In this document: positions 10,726 through 23,040 of the stretch, piece by piece | How the letters are laid out: each line of letters opens with the position of its first letter | Position numbering within the stretch: the stretch's first letter is position 1 | NCBI RefSeq assembly: GCF_052857255.1 | Contig: NC_135498.1 | Coordinates: forward strand, 164,606,124-164,670,123 | DNA: 64,000 bases | Source of the DNA: Amblyomma americanum | Taxonomy: Eukaryota; Arthropoda; Arachnida; Ixodida; Ixodidae | Reading direction: 5' to 3' | Made by a program: the position numbers and the translations under genes | Notes under the pieces: generated by a model | The model's input: only the letters and a program-made list of their open reading frames with translations | Database searches by the model: none | What the model was told of the DNA's origin: nothing

Positions 10726-11909
10726 AGTCAGCCTTTGGCAGTGCACGAAATTGGGCCTCAGCATGGTTTTTCAGTTTTAGTTTTCGTTTTCCACTAGCAT
10801 TTTGCCTTTTCGACGTTCTCGTCTTTTTTCATGACAATGCCTACCTGTTGCGCCATCAACTGCATGAGGAGAGGAGCAAATTCTTCAGGAAAGCCGTTTC
10901 AAAAATAGGGGTCCATTGCATCGCTATGGGATGACACTAGCAGACGACAGAACGTCGCTACACACAGTTCGTACATAGCCTCGTCTGCTCAGCTCTGTGT
11001 CGTCCCGTTGCGCTAGCGTCGCCAGCTCTGCTCTTTTTTGTGATGCACGTTGTCGCGCTCTAAGCTCAAGTTATACCATCAATGGGGGATAAATTTAAGA
11101 GACAATAGGTGGAAACCCTTCTTATGGCAGCCAACTTTGCAGTCACTATTTTACCGAATTAAGTTCAGACCGAATAACCGGAGAGAGGGCGAGGCCACTA
11201 TCTGCTGAGGTGCCGACGGTATTCTGCTGTTTCACATTAGCGCGTCCAAAATGTATATGGTACTGTTTTTTGGCGGTATGTATTAAGTACGGTTTCGTAC
11301 TGTAGCAAATTATGCCTGAATGGGCTTTTATTCGTGATGCTTGGTGCAGTTGACTTCTGACAGCGCTTGTCACGTGCGCTGCTGCGTTCGTCTTTCTCCT
11401 CAGTCGTTTCTCTCGTGCTGTGTAGATGAAACGTGGCTGTGCTTTAGATTTAAAGCACGTCTGGAAGGTAAATGACAGACTAAAGCGATAAACATCAACT
11501 GCCATTGATGAGAAGAGACATCGTCCGCCACCAACCCGAAACTGAAACTGCCGCAGCTGTACAACGAGTGGCTCTTCGAGTGTCAGGATTTTCGCGCCAT
11601 CATTCGCCTGTTCTTTGCTACACGAAATTTTGATTTTATGATGACCTAGACTCATCGTCTACTACTTGTCCTAATTATGAACGGAAGACAAGAACCAGAC
11701 AAGAACACGGTGTTTAATGCACACACCCCTTTAGCGGAGCAGTGTGAGACCTGCATGCCTGTTTTCTTCGGTCTCTCTGAAATTACAGGGTTCCTGAAAC
11801 AATGTACACACTTCTCGCGTTGAGCTTGCTTATTTCTTTGATATTACAGTACACATTACACGAAAACGACGCGAAAAACGGAGGACGGAAGGGCGAAAGA
11901 CGCGACATT

Positions 11910-12345
11910 TTGCATTGAAATACACAGCAGACACCGAACTTCCAGGACATGCCACCCAACTTCCGACGGCTTCACTTGCGCCCGCTTTGGAAAGCCGGTG
12001 CATGTTTCCAAAGATCCGAAGCTGCAGCAGCGGAAGTTCCGGTTACGACACTAAGCACAAAAACACAAGCAAGAGAAAACGAATACGCCGCTTACTTTTG
12101 TTCGAGCATACGACTTTTTGCACAAACTGAAATGCTTTGTTCATAAAATGGTTCGCTGCATTAAAACTTCTCAACAGCAATCCGCCACCTACATCGGCTG
12201 CGCATATCGCGCCATCTACGCGCGATGTGCGCAACGGGGGCGTGGCGCTCTCGCTGGCTTGTGCTTGTGCCGCGTGTGCACGTCTGCATGGCCAGCCAGG
12301 CTGCAATGTTAGAGCATTATGCCTAAGGAAGATGTAGCGGAGTGA
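11910..12345. repeat. dispersed repeat shared in rearranged form with 37.86-38.29 kb
   Basis: Positions 11915-11995 (tgaaatacacagcagacacc onward) match 38205-38285 directly. The following part (about 12010-12340, including aagcacaaaaacacaagca and cgaatacgccgcttac) matches the reverse complement of about 37880-38110. The two blocks are therefore in direct and inverted orientation relative to the other copy. This is likely a composite or terminal-inverted-repeat element. No transposase is visible. Confidence 0.55.
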
Positions 12346-13175
12346 AATCGCGCAACGGACCGCCACTGTGCAGGTTTGAAAGGAATAATGCTGAAGGTGT
12401 CATATGCCGCAGCACACGCGGTCACGCCGGGCTCGCAGTGCATTTACTTTGCACAATTTTGGTCAGAATTTGAAACCTCTCAAATGCGATCTATGCTAGT
12501 TATATATACAGCTTATCGGGCCTTATACTTCAGTGAGGTTGTCTTTGAAAAACGACTATTCCATTTTCGGCCTCATGACAACGACACTGAACACAGCCCC
12601 CAGTGAAACTATGCGCGTCTTTGAATTTCAGCACATCGTTGTATTCTTCGATCGACAGAGATGCACGTGACAACGTTCTGCCATCACAGGCAAAATGCAT
12701 TCGCTTTCAACACATTGTACGCCACCGTGATATAAATCTGCATACGAATAGAAGTAACAAATGTTGCATTCGCGCATTCACATATGCAACCTGAATGATA
12801 CTTGTAGTTGGACCCTGGTTGCATGGCCTTTGTTATAAATAACGACAAGATAATTTTTTAGAACGGGTGGTTTCTGAAAGATATGTGTATATGTAAAGCA
12901 ATAGTTTGGAAAAATTTATTCTTTTGTTTCTGTATGGCAGGTTTCACTGCCATAAGGTTTTGCAATGTTGCCTTGCTGACTCGAACAAGGTGGGGAGCTG
13001 ACGCTACCGGAGATGGAAGGCAATGGCGCATGTTAAGCCCAAAAACATGACCAAAAGCTTAAAAAGCTTGGGCGCCGCATAACCTGCCCTTAGGAGTGTA
13101 ATTCAATAACACAAGGTCCCTCGCGCACAAGAACTCCTCTTTCATATGTTCATAAATTGTGGGGAGTCCTCATAC
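12346..13175. other. no supported gene
   Basis: AT-rich sequence with only short, unrelated ORFs and no clear repeats. Confidence 0.3.
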
Positions 13176-13385
13176 CACTCTTGGCGCAGTGGTTAAGCCA
13201 TGCGCAAGTGCCCCGGCAGGTGGCTGTTTCAAACAGAGCCACCGATGGGGCTTGCCAGACACAGGCTGCTCTTCCCGAGCTCCCGCAAGGCTCATTTTTG
13301 CGGGTAGTTATTTCAGGGGCTGTCTTATCTCTCACCCAAATGAGCTGATGCGCAGTTCCATCGTGAGTAGGCGGGAATTGCAATG
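13176..13385 (+). mobile_element. possible second-type tRNA-derived SINE
   Basis: The segment tcttggcgcagtggttaagc has a good A-box form. A degenerate B-box-like ctgtttcaaac follows at tRNA spacing, then a non-tRNA body. It differs from both the SINE at the window start and the Ruka copies. The degenerate B box lowers confidence. Confidence 0.4.
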
Positions 13386-14892
13386 AAATTATTTGAATTA
13401 TTTTCATCGCCACCTGCTTTTTCGTGACATGAACGGTCAGAAGCCAACTTTCTTGTGAATGGGACCTCTAATGTTGTCGCATTAAGAAGGAATTATACAT
13501 TCCTTTTGCTAAGCTCCTATACGCAGTTGCATAGTGAGCCACACAGCAGGAGCATCACCACCTAGTTGAAAGCGCCAACGCCCCACACCTTTAGCATTTG
13601 GGGAGTAAAGTGAAATCACTGTTCTTTAGGTTCTTTGCCGAGGGACTGCCACCATTCGAAACCTGTACACATGTGTGAAAACAGACTGGCTGTTGAGGAC
13701 ACTGCAGACTCGGGGCAACTTCCTAGTAGTCATTTAAACCTGACTAAGAGTATCGCGCATATTTTCTGTGCTGCAACAAAAACACGGCACGGTTGTCAGT
13801 CTGCTGAAAAGGTTGCAAGAGAAACTTCCTGGGCTTGCAATTAAAAAATCAGCTGGTTAGAGCCTGACAGATTCCCTCTCATGAAGAGCCAGCTCCCACA
13901 TGAATTAAGATAGCCTCGTAAGACCTGAGCAAAAGTTCTCTTTGTTAGCATTAATCGAAATATATTTCCATGGCCTAGGCATTCTCATGAATGCCCACAA
14001 GAAAATTTCCAGGCATAGGGCTAGCAGTTATCACTCCAGGGGTCTGTGTATTGATAAACCTACAATATTGCCTAATGACACAGATTTAGTTACTGAACAC
14101 ATACTTTTCTGGAACGACAACCCAGAATTACAATACTAGAATGAAGCATGAGAAACTTGTGAGTTATTTCGTATCCGGGAGTAGAAAGCTAATTTAGAAT
14201 GTAGAAGGCTGCTTAGGGTGCCCCTGTTGTTACACAATTTCTGAAAATATGACAACGTGGGAGTACAGTCACTACTTCCTAACTTCCAAGAGCGCTTAGG
14301 CTACAGCACTGGTGCGTTTTTTTATATTAAAATGCCATAACAGACACATCTGCGTTAAAATGCACGTAAAATCTGACAAGAATATAATGAAGTTATGGTG
14401 TATTCCAAGCCAACCCAGTCTCGGTAATGATACACGGTATAGTTCAGTGCCTTGGATTTATTTCAACTGCCTGGAGTTGTTTCACGTAATTTGAAATAAT
14501 GTACGCGGAGTTTAGTTCTTGTACTTAGTATCCGTCAGAAAGTCTCCTCTCACAAGGAATCAAACATGTAACATATAGCTCGTGCAGCAGAATGGCTTCG
14601 TCACTGCATCACCACAGAGGCCAGGTCACATTTTTTGAAGGTTTCACTCGACGACATCAATGAAACCAGCATGGCAAAATAATGTATAGTAGTAAAGGTG
14701 AACATGGAAGAGAAAAAAAAATAGCAAGGAGAACACTGAACTTGACACATATCTAACAATGACGGTCTATGAAGCTACACGCACCAGTGCGAGGTTATGT
14801 GTTACTTCACACTAAATCTCAGTAGGAATATTTCCACAGTGGAACATTTTTCACCCTGTTGATGAGGCACACAGAAATCAATATTGTGCTTG
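13386..14892. other. no supported gene
   Basis: No ORF with domain-like content, no tandem array and no terminal repeats were seen. Confidence 0.3.
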
Positions 14893-15124
14893 TGGTTATG
14901 GTTCATGTTTAATGTCCCAAAGCGACTCGGGCTATAGGACGACGCAGCGGAGGGCTCCGAAAAATTTTCGACCACCTGACGTTCTTTTATGTGCACTGAC
15001 ATCGCACAGTACACGGACCTCTAGCATTTCACCTCCATTGAAATGCGACCGCCGCAGCCAGGATCGAACCCGCGCCTCTCGGGTCAGCAGCCGAGCACCA
15101 TAACCACTGAGCCACCGCAGCGAC
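14893..15124 (-). mobile_element. Ruka-like tRNA-derived SINE
   Basis: On the minus strand it runs from ggtggctcagtggttatgg (A box) through cgggttcgatcc (B box) into the body phrase ctgtgcgatgtcagtgcac, then gtggtcgaaa, and ends with gtcgctttgggacattaaac. These phrases recur in the other copies in this window. The family is known from ixodid ticks. This copy is nearly full length. Confidence 0.8.
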
Positions 15125-16685
15125 TGTGTTTCTAATTAAATATGATCAATTATCTTTACATTCGTATACCAAAACCATACATATACTTAACTTTGAACTG
15201 CTTTATGTAGACAAAAAGGTTGTCAATTTCAATAGTTTACCTTATGCGCCGATTAGCACATTGTAAAGTGCACTGACATATAATTGAATTGGGCGTTTTC
15301 AGGATGTCTGTCAGCTTTCTTAGGAAGTAAAAAAGGAAGTAAGGAGTAGGAAGTAAAAAAGAAACAATGCAACTTCTGGGCTTTTAAGTGAACTGTGAGC
15401 ACATCGCTTAGTGCTGGGACAAATAAAGCATTCATGAATTAGTTTTAGTTAACTGGCAGTAAAAAATTTCTTACATCGACTTTAATCCATGTCTAGCGCA
15501 TCATATATTTTTACTCTTGGAACAGTGTTGTTGTGATACCAAGCATGAACACTGCTTATGAATGAAGTACGAAGAGCATAAAAAGGATGCTTGAAAGTTA
15601 ATGCTGACTGTATATTGGTGCAGAACTGACACACGGGCTAGTTGGTCTTCATCATCCGACGGGTCACATCCGGTACAGGAGTGTCGTCTCCCATTTATCT
15701 CTATTTACAGTGCCTTGCCCTGTGTCACCTGTTAAGGCCGGCAAATTTTTAGATGTCTTTTCGCCTGTGACTGTCTGCAGCCAATTTTTTGCTGCTGTCT
15801 TTCTGGTTCTTACCCGGCCTTGGAAAGTGGGTGTGCAGCTAATAGAGTTTTGTTCTTCTGCCGTCTCTTAACATTTGTGCTATCATTTTTCTTTAATAGA
15901 TCACTGTGCTATCCTTAAACAGAGTGTTTGTGCAGGAGGTAACAAGAACACAGCATGGCACAGGCACAGGCTAGAAATAAGTATTCTCTGAAATAAGCAT
16001 ACATGCGGCAAGCAGTGTTACTTTTTCCGTATCAACTGAAAATAAGCATCAAATGCAAGCCACTGTTCAGCACATGAATCATATCTTTTCTTAGAAAGTT
16101 AAAGCAAATGACAGCAATGTAATAAAAATAACTTATTCCTGCACGTGAATAGTACATGAGTTCGCTGCATAACCCAAACTGCAACATCTCGACAGGGTAT
16201 AGTACCTGTCAGTCAGTACAAGTGGTGTAACACAAATCACTTGCATGAAAGATGCACAAATCATACCACAAACATGCAGATAGGTTTTCAGTGAACTTTT
16301 TCAGTATGCAGAGAAAGCCCAGTGAGGTGCTGCATCCGCATTTGTGGATGCGACTTGAGCAGCATCAGAACATTGTGTATGGAATGCAGTTCCTACGAAC
16401 ACAGACGAAATAAAATGTGCTGGAATCTCAAAGGTCATGTAAAATCATATTAAGCCAGGCATGCAAAATGAGCACAGATAATCACTTTCGAAATTGACGC
16501 CTCCATGTTGTACAGTAGTCATGGTATGGCTTCGGTAAGTTTGTTTTGGTTTGCTTGTCTTGCAAATGTTAACACATCAGAATGCATAAAATGTGCTCAT
16601 TTTGTTACATAGTTATTTCATATGGCAGGAAAAAAATTATATCATTTAGACCTTTAAAACTGTTCTGACCCTCAATTTGCACATA
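15125..16685. other. no supported gene
   Basis: No supported coding or repeat feature was seen. Confidence 0.3.
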
Positions 16686-16910
16686 CGAGGTTGTAGCGGG
16701 GTATAGTGGTCCGGCCGCCAAAGACGACGACATGCCGCAGCACACCTGTCAAGCGTGAACAGATTCGATTTTTCATGGCTGCACAGTGGAATGACGGCAG
16801 CATGCTGTCCCACTCGCATCTGACTGAGCGGGTCCTGTCAAATATATTTTGTAGAGACAAGACAACGACTTGTGTCGGTACTTCTCCACAAATTTGGTGA
16901 CTCTGGACTT
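16686..16910 (+). mobile_element. possible Gypsy LTR end and primer-binding region
   Basis: About 140 bases upstream of the gag-like ORF, a sequence ending in ctccaca is followed by aatttggtgactctggac. This resembles the usual Gypsy layout of an LTR ending in CA followed by a TGG-starting primer-binding site. The LTR 5' end is not defined and no second LTR was found. Confidence 0.35.
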
Positions 16911-17028
16911 CCCTTCTTCGCACTCTGCCCCTGACCTGTGCTTGCCTCAACCGCTTAGCTAGACCTACCGCCGTCCAGAGCTCGAGTCCCCGGCTGCCTT
17001 TGCCTGCCTGCCTTCCATCGTGCAAGCC

Positions 17029-17546
17029 ATGGCCATGGATTCGTTCGCTAGGGTACCGACTCCGTTGCCTCTTACGCCACCTCCTCGCGAGCCCGTAGTC
17101 TCCGCCCTCAAGCTCCCCAACTTCGGGTCAGCAGACTCAGAACTTCGGTTCCTGACCATCAAGGCCTTGTTTCGTCAGCACCATGTTACTTCGCAGATGA
17201 CCATGTTCGGCCACGTCATTGTTGTGCTCACGCCTACAACTGCTGCGGTTGTTTGCGACGACCTACGTTCTCCGCCTGCCGATCGCCCTTACGATCACCT
17301 TAAGGCGACGCTCATCCAGTGCACTTCTGAAACGGAGACCGCAAGCCTACCGAGCTGCAGCGTCGTATCAACGCCCTGGCTGGAAATGTGACTACTGCAC
17401 AGCATAGCGCACTCCTCCAGGACCTCTTCCTGCAGCGGCTGCCTCCGCAGGTGCGCATGATCCTGAGCGTGCCTTCGTTTCAGAACCTGGAATCCCTGGC
17501 TGAGCTGGCTGATAAGATCGATGCCAATAAGAAAGGAATCGGGTAG
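17029..17546 (+). pseudogene. Gypsy-type gag remnant
   Basis: The ORF starts at gccATGgcc and encodes VSALKLPNFGSADSELRF, then a capsid-like region (HHVTSQMTMFGHVI, YDHLKATLIQ). After a frameshift near 17340 it continues as ELQRRINAL and LFLQRLPPQVRMIL, ending in [10 protein letters not shown]. This order is characteristic of the gag of arthropod Ty3/Gypsy elements, which forms the particle shell. No zinc knuckle follows. Instead the sequence switches to pol on the opposite strand. Confidence 0.7.
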
Positions 17547-17800
17547 AGTTCAGGGACTGTGGCCTTGTTAAGCGCATGGTAATCACCACACGGTCGCCAG
17601 TCACCGCTCTTTTTGGGCACCATGTGGAGGGTCGATGCTCATGGACTGCAGGAGGGAGAGACGCATGAAGCCAAGGTCCAGCATGTGTCCAAATTCATGT
17701 TTGGCAGCAGCAATGCGATACAGTGCGAGGCAACGAGCGCGAGCAAACATGGGAGGCCCAGTCGTCACAAGTTTGCAAGAGAGCACAATTGATCACTGGA
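17547..17800 (-). pseudogene. Gypsy-type protease-RT boundary remnant, inverted
   Basis: The minus strand reads TTGPPMFARARCLA, then AAKHEFGHMLDLGF. After a frameshift it gives [17 protein letters not shown] and [14 protein letters not shown]. This is the conserved start of Gypsy reverse transcriptase. It meets the gag remnant tail to tail near 17546, so the two halves are in opposite orientation. No catalytic YVDD region remains. Confidence 0.75.
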
Positions 17801-17865
17801 GAAGACAGAAACTTTTTCTGTGGACTCTGCCATGCCCATTATAAAAGTCTGAAAATTGTCCTCCC

Positions 17866-18098
17866 TTTGGTTTATGGGGGTTTAACGTCTCAAAGCGACT
17901 TGGGCTATGAGAGACTCCGTAGTGAAGGGCTCCGGAACTTTCAACCACCTGGGGTTCTTTAACGTGAACTCACATCGCGCAGTACACGGGCCTCTAGAAT
18001 TTTGCCTCCATCGAAATTCGGCCACCGCGGCTGGGATTGAACCCGCGGCTTTCAGGTCAGTATCCGAGCACTGTAACCACTTAGCCACCGCAGCGGCC
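17866..18098 (-). mobile_element. Ruka-like SINE
   Basis: The minus strand has gtggctaagtggttacagtg (A box), gggttcaatcccagcc (B box), then gcgatgtgagttcacgttaa and a 3' end cgctttgagacgttaaac. Full or near-full length and moderately diverged from the other copies. Confidence 0.8.
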
Positions 18099-18317
18099 CT
18101 TGGAGTATAATTAGTGCCTGAAGGGATATATGACTTGGAAAGTCCACAAGTCTTAGAAAGAATTTCTAATAATAAATACATCTTGCAGTAAAAGGTTTCT
18201 GATGATATTCTGAAGGACATGAATGTCTGATTATCACTGTGTTTTCAAAATTGCTGGTTATAATTTTTGTTTGAAGCAGTTCTCTTCTAGTAAATGTGCA
18301 CGAGGCAAAGAAGTAGC

Positions 18318-18442
18318 AAATTTTTGTGTGCACTGACATCACACAGCGCATGTAATTTTTCTTCCATCAAGATGTGGCCTGGATTTGATCGAGAGGCCTT
18401 GGGCTCGGCAGCCAAACGCCACAGCCACTGAGGTGGGTGGCT
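18318..18442 (-). mobile_element. Ruka-like SINE, partial and degenerate
   Basis: The minus strand retains cctcagtggctgtggcg, the degraded B box ctcgatcaaatcc and gtgtgatgtcagtgcac. The 3' half is missing. The next Ruka copy lies only about 220 bases away in the same orientation. Confidence 0.6.
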
Positions 18443-21440
18443 TTGTTCACATCCACTACAGTACTCTCACGGTGAAATCTCTACGTGTTTGCGTGGTGCT
18501 TAATTTTGCCCAGAGAGCTGCCTCTGAAGACAACTGGGTGATCATTCGAAAGCAAGTGTGCAGCTGGTGCTATTATGCTCTTTATTCAACTGCAACCATG
18601 TGCAGGCCAAGAGTGCAGGAGGGCCTCCAAAGTGTAGCAGAATCTGGCAGTCATCCTTGTGTTTCAGTGCGAGCATCAGCTTCAATATTGTGGAATCTGT
18701 AGCTGTAAAGTGATTCTTCTGCCAGTGTGCTAGCAATGGTGTCAATAGCACACTACTCAGTACTAACAATAGCCAGGTCACAACAGCAGGAGGGCCTCCA
18801 AGGAATTTGGTAAGCACACTGAACAGAATCTGCGATGCCACTCGTATGCCCTGTCTTCAAATGCTCCTGCCCAGGTCTTTTTATAAACAGGTTCACTATT
18901 TAGCCATTTCTGTCACTGCTCCCAATGTAATCATTAAATAGCTGGAAGACAGAGCACTCGGTTAATCCCATCACCCGAGGTTTTTGTGCGCTACACCAAT
19001 GACCCTTCCATGTAAGAAAGGCGTGACTACCTGCGTTCACGGCGCATCTGAATGGCGTCGAAAAGGCACCCAGTTCACAGTAGAAGGAGAACTGAATAGA
19101 CAGCTCTTTTTTGAACAAACTTTTGATGCCGCGCTCTCATTTAGTGTGTGCATGATGTGTACCCAAACATGGCCTCTTAAAAGAAAGCAGTTCCCACTCC
19201 TCTTCCCTCGAGCAAATACAAGCACATGGCCAGAAAACGTGAAAGGTGACGAGAAAAATGTGTGCAAATATCTCTGCGCAAGAGGCTACTCAAAGCCATC
19301 ATAAACTCACCGGAACGGCAGCTGCCAGGCTCTTCGCAATGAAAAGTGGCAGAACAAGAAACTCGTGAACACCTCATGTACCTAGCAGCAAGTCATTGGC
19401 CCACATCTCACGGTCTTGGGATATTGAGGTACCAAACTTGAATGTACAACAGCTGACGGCATGCCACCAACAGACACACATTCGGGTGTGATTTAGAGTA
19501 TCCTGTGTACAGAATTTGATCGGGTATACATAAGTGAAACGTATAAAAAAATTCCGAGCTGATACTGCTAACACTGCTGACACTGCTAAGGTACTTTTGA
19601 GTGAGTTGGCTCATAGGTGTAAATCGGGACAGTTCCTGTATGAGTTAGTCTGAGTAGCACTCTTCTATCAGACTTACCATGTCTACAAAAACAGATCCTC
19701 AAATGCGCTTGCTGAAAAACACTGAAGTCAAAGGCCGTGATAGACTTTGTCAAGCAATGCATATTAAAGAAGGAAAAGAACCTGCATTGCCAGATATATA
19801 TGAAATTGCGGATTAATCCAACCACCAGGTACACCGTAGTCTTGGCAACGGCGCCTTTTTGCATGCTTGTGCCCGACGTCTATGGCGCATACTGAGCCAT
19901 AAATTGCCACTAGTTTTCGTCATGCGTCACTTCACGTGAACAACGCCCCCTCGATACATTATTGGTGCGGGCGGGGTCTTCTTCTATTGACAGTACGCGA
20001 AGACGGCTCCTGAGTGGAAGCCGAAACGTCTCCAGCTTCAAACTGAATCATTTACGGCCACTGTTCCGATCCTTTCGTATTCATGCCTATCCAAGAACTA
20101 ACGGTGCCATCAAAATCCCGACTTCCTGAGCAAGTGAGCGCATTTCATTGCAATTCTGGCATCTACGTATAACATTACTGCAACGCTTGATTTGCGCCTA
20201 CTCGAATATTTGACGCGTTCAGCATCGCGATGCGCTACCCGGTTTGCCGGAAGTGAATTACTTTAGATCTTCCCAAGGTGAGTTTTGGGTTTCTGCTAGG
20301 TTACTTTCACACACCACCATAGCCTTGTCGCCAGATGAGCGCACCTGAGGTGGTCTATGAGCTGCGACTTGCGACTTATGCGAGCAGTTCTGCGTTCCGG
20401 CGATCACGCTCACATGTCGTACGAATCAAAGGGCTGTGCTTCATTGCCGATGCCTCTTACGCTGACGAAATTCAGACTCGAACGGTTCGCTGTGTGGTGC
20501 ACATCGGGCCTACGTTGCACGACGTGCTTGGGCTTCGGTTCCCTGATGCTTGCTGCAAAGACTCAAAGCGTGAATTTTCCCCCTGACATCCTTTATTTGG
20601 CTGCGAAGGTCGTCGCTGGTCTTAATTTCATCGTGAGTAGAATGCGAAAGCACTGTTAGCTTCAATAACTATGTTGAATGCCTCAGAAAAAAAAGTTGAA
20701 GAAAATCAACTTCCAGTGCTTCTGTCCCGAGATCGAGCGTTCATGATGGTTTGGATGAAGATTCGTTCGACTTCGAGCCTTTGTTTTTGAATACGAGGCG
20801 ACGAAGCTTTGCGAGCTTTCTAAAAAATATTTTGTTTCAATAATTTTACAACTAATTTGTTAGATTAGGCGCTACTTTTTGTGCTTAATTTAGAAAAATA
20901 TGCTTTTCCAAAATTGTTGATGTAAAACTTCCCTAAATTTGACTGATTTTTTTGTCGCCACAGTTTTTTGGTTTCTAAGATGGCTGCGTCAATGGGTCAG
21001 ACAATAACTCGGAGGTTTTGTTTCCTCCCAGATAGAGAATGGTTTTTTTAACATTTGTGTGGAAATATCTGTGCTGTATGTTCATAGTTTTCGCGCAATG
21101 CTTTTCGTAGAGGTGGTGTTTTTCTCACGCTTGCTTTTTGAATAATTCTGTTCCGAGGACAGGTTTCAGTCACCGCAAATACTTTCATTCAGTAGGGAAT
21201 GCCCTGTACAGATTATTGTGTACTTCTAAAGGCATTCAAATTTCGCTGACGTGGCCCGCTGCTGCCGCTAGCCGAACGTTTATTTCTTCAGGTGTGTTCT
21301 GTTTGGCTGCACTAGTTTTACTAAGTTGTGCACCACCGGGTCAATCAGTGCAGCTTACCACTAGCGTTTTCACCTCCGAGCATTTCAAATGATTAGAAAT
21401 TCTAATTTGACCATGTTTTTTTTCTTTTCTATGCCTATAG
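18443..21440. other. no supported gene
   Basis: Contains a phrase near 20000-20035 (cctgagtggaagccgaaacg) reminiscent of Penelope-type 3' ends, but without a supportable core. A duplicated 15-base phrase caggagggcctccaa occurs near 18626 and 18787. Nothing else is supported. Confidence 0.3.
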
Positions 21441-21668
21441 TTCCGGCTAGACGGAACAATAACTGATGCTAGTGTTCCATCCAGGCGCAATATAAATCGC
21501 TCTCAGTTACATCCACACAGAACAATGGCTGTTACTAAATTAAGTCCCCTATGACAACAAAAAACCTGCAAAGCAAAAACCACTCATCAGCAGATATTGG
21601 TGTATTTTGTGATGCCGTTCAACAGGACGGAACTCCACAGGTGTTATATTGTTCCGTCTGGGTGGAAT
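21441..21668. mobile_element. small inverted-repeat element (MITE-like)
   Basis: The left arm (21441-21484) contains agacggaacaataac, and the right arm (about 21625-21668) reads on the opposite strand ttccacccagacggaac then aatataac. About 44 bases per arm pair with several mismatches and small gaps. The interior has no ORF. A target duplication is not clear, so the superfamily is unassigned. Confidence 0.5.
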
Positions 21669-23040
21669 CTTCGGCATTCTGAAAAAAAGTATAACTGCTC
21701 TCGGAATTATGTCCAGAAAGAACGGTAACTGCTACTTGTGTGACGACGAACCAAGTCAAACCTAACCGCTTGAGGTGCAATAAGTATGAAAACAAAACTA
21801 TGCAGCAATGTACATAGCACATCTTGCGATGCTATGTTCTGGTGCTGGCCTGATAAACACCTGAAAGGACATTCAGCACTGAGGATCAGTCCTAAGGGGA
21901 AAGGAGGGTCTGGTGCGGCCATAACTGCAGTGCCAGTAAATGCTGCTTTTGGACAGAACTTTAGGCGGCAGTTCTGTCTATACGAAATACTAACCACACT
22001 TCTTTTTTATAAGTGGTGGCCTACATCCTTGAAAAATTGTTATTTGAAGCTTAGCTATGCCATTTTTTCCTTTTCTGCCCCAGAAGCAAACCAGTTCTCT
22101 GCTTGAGCAAAACAGAAAACTTTACGAGATGGCGGTTGCTGAAGATAAGTAGCCGCAAACTCGAGGACACGGTAATACAATATAGGACATGCTTCATTCT
22201 TGCAACTGGTTTATTAGGAAAGTGAATGAAAACTTAAGACAACAAGAAAGACACCGCTCCTGTATCAGTACAAGCTCACAAAATCATGAGTGTTAAAATC
22301 TCTGGAGATAGCCTCATTCTGCGGGAGCGGGAGTGACAGCTTGGTTACACATTTCCTACCTGAATAGATCCAAAATGTCTCCATTGTGTCCCTTGGTGGT
22401 GCTATGAATGGCGAAACAAGATAACTGTTTTGACAACGATGGGCCAGCAACCTTTGCATGTGCAAAGGTTATTTTTGTGCTCTCTGATACGTTCGGCCTA
22501 TGTACGAATGTACGAATGTCTACACTTGAGAGCAATCTCATAAACAATACCGGACCAAGCCCTAGCTTTAGTGAGTCCAAGCTCACTAAAAATGACATTC
22601 TGCTGTGGTGTCGTGGTGAAACGTGAAACGTGCAGCACGTGGCTAGTCAAATGCAGACCATTCGGGCTTGAATGCGCTGAAATCCTCTCGCATGTAGCTT
22701 CTAGCTTCTCCGCAGCTCGATCATTGTCCTTCTAATGCAGGGGAATTCTGTGCTACACCAATGTTTGCCACTTAGTTCTGGTTCTCAAAGTTATACTGTT
22801 CTGTACAAAAATATTTAACAGATTACTATTCATCTTTTAGAGAAACAAATAATCGGATTACTGTCACTTTACAAGAAGCAGTCAATGCATTAACGAATTT
22901 GAAGAAATTGTAGTTTATTTCAAGTAATCAATTACTTGTAATGCATTATGTACTAGTCTGGAAGTCACAACACCAATATAAAGTTCGGAGTTTTCCTTGC
23001 TACTTTTTCTGTTCTATGCTTGCTTTTACTGGCTTATATT
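21669..23040. other. no supported gene
   Basis: Near 22880-22945 the palindromic phrase caagtaatcaattacttg appears, typical of degraded DNA-transposon ends. No element could be delimited. Confidence 0.3.

Noticed and set aside
17900..18110. ORFs within Ruka-like SINEs
   Set aside because: Incidental frames of a Pol III SINE.
19985..20045. Hammerhead ribozyme at a Penelope-like 3' end
   Set aside because: cctgagtggaagccgaaacg has the flavour, but the CUGANGA core is not present and no RT is attached.
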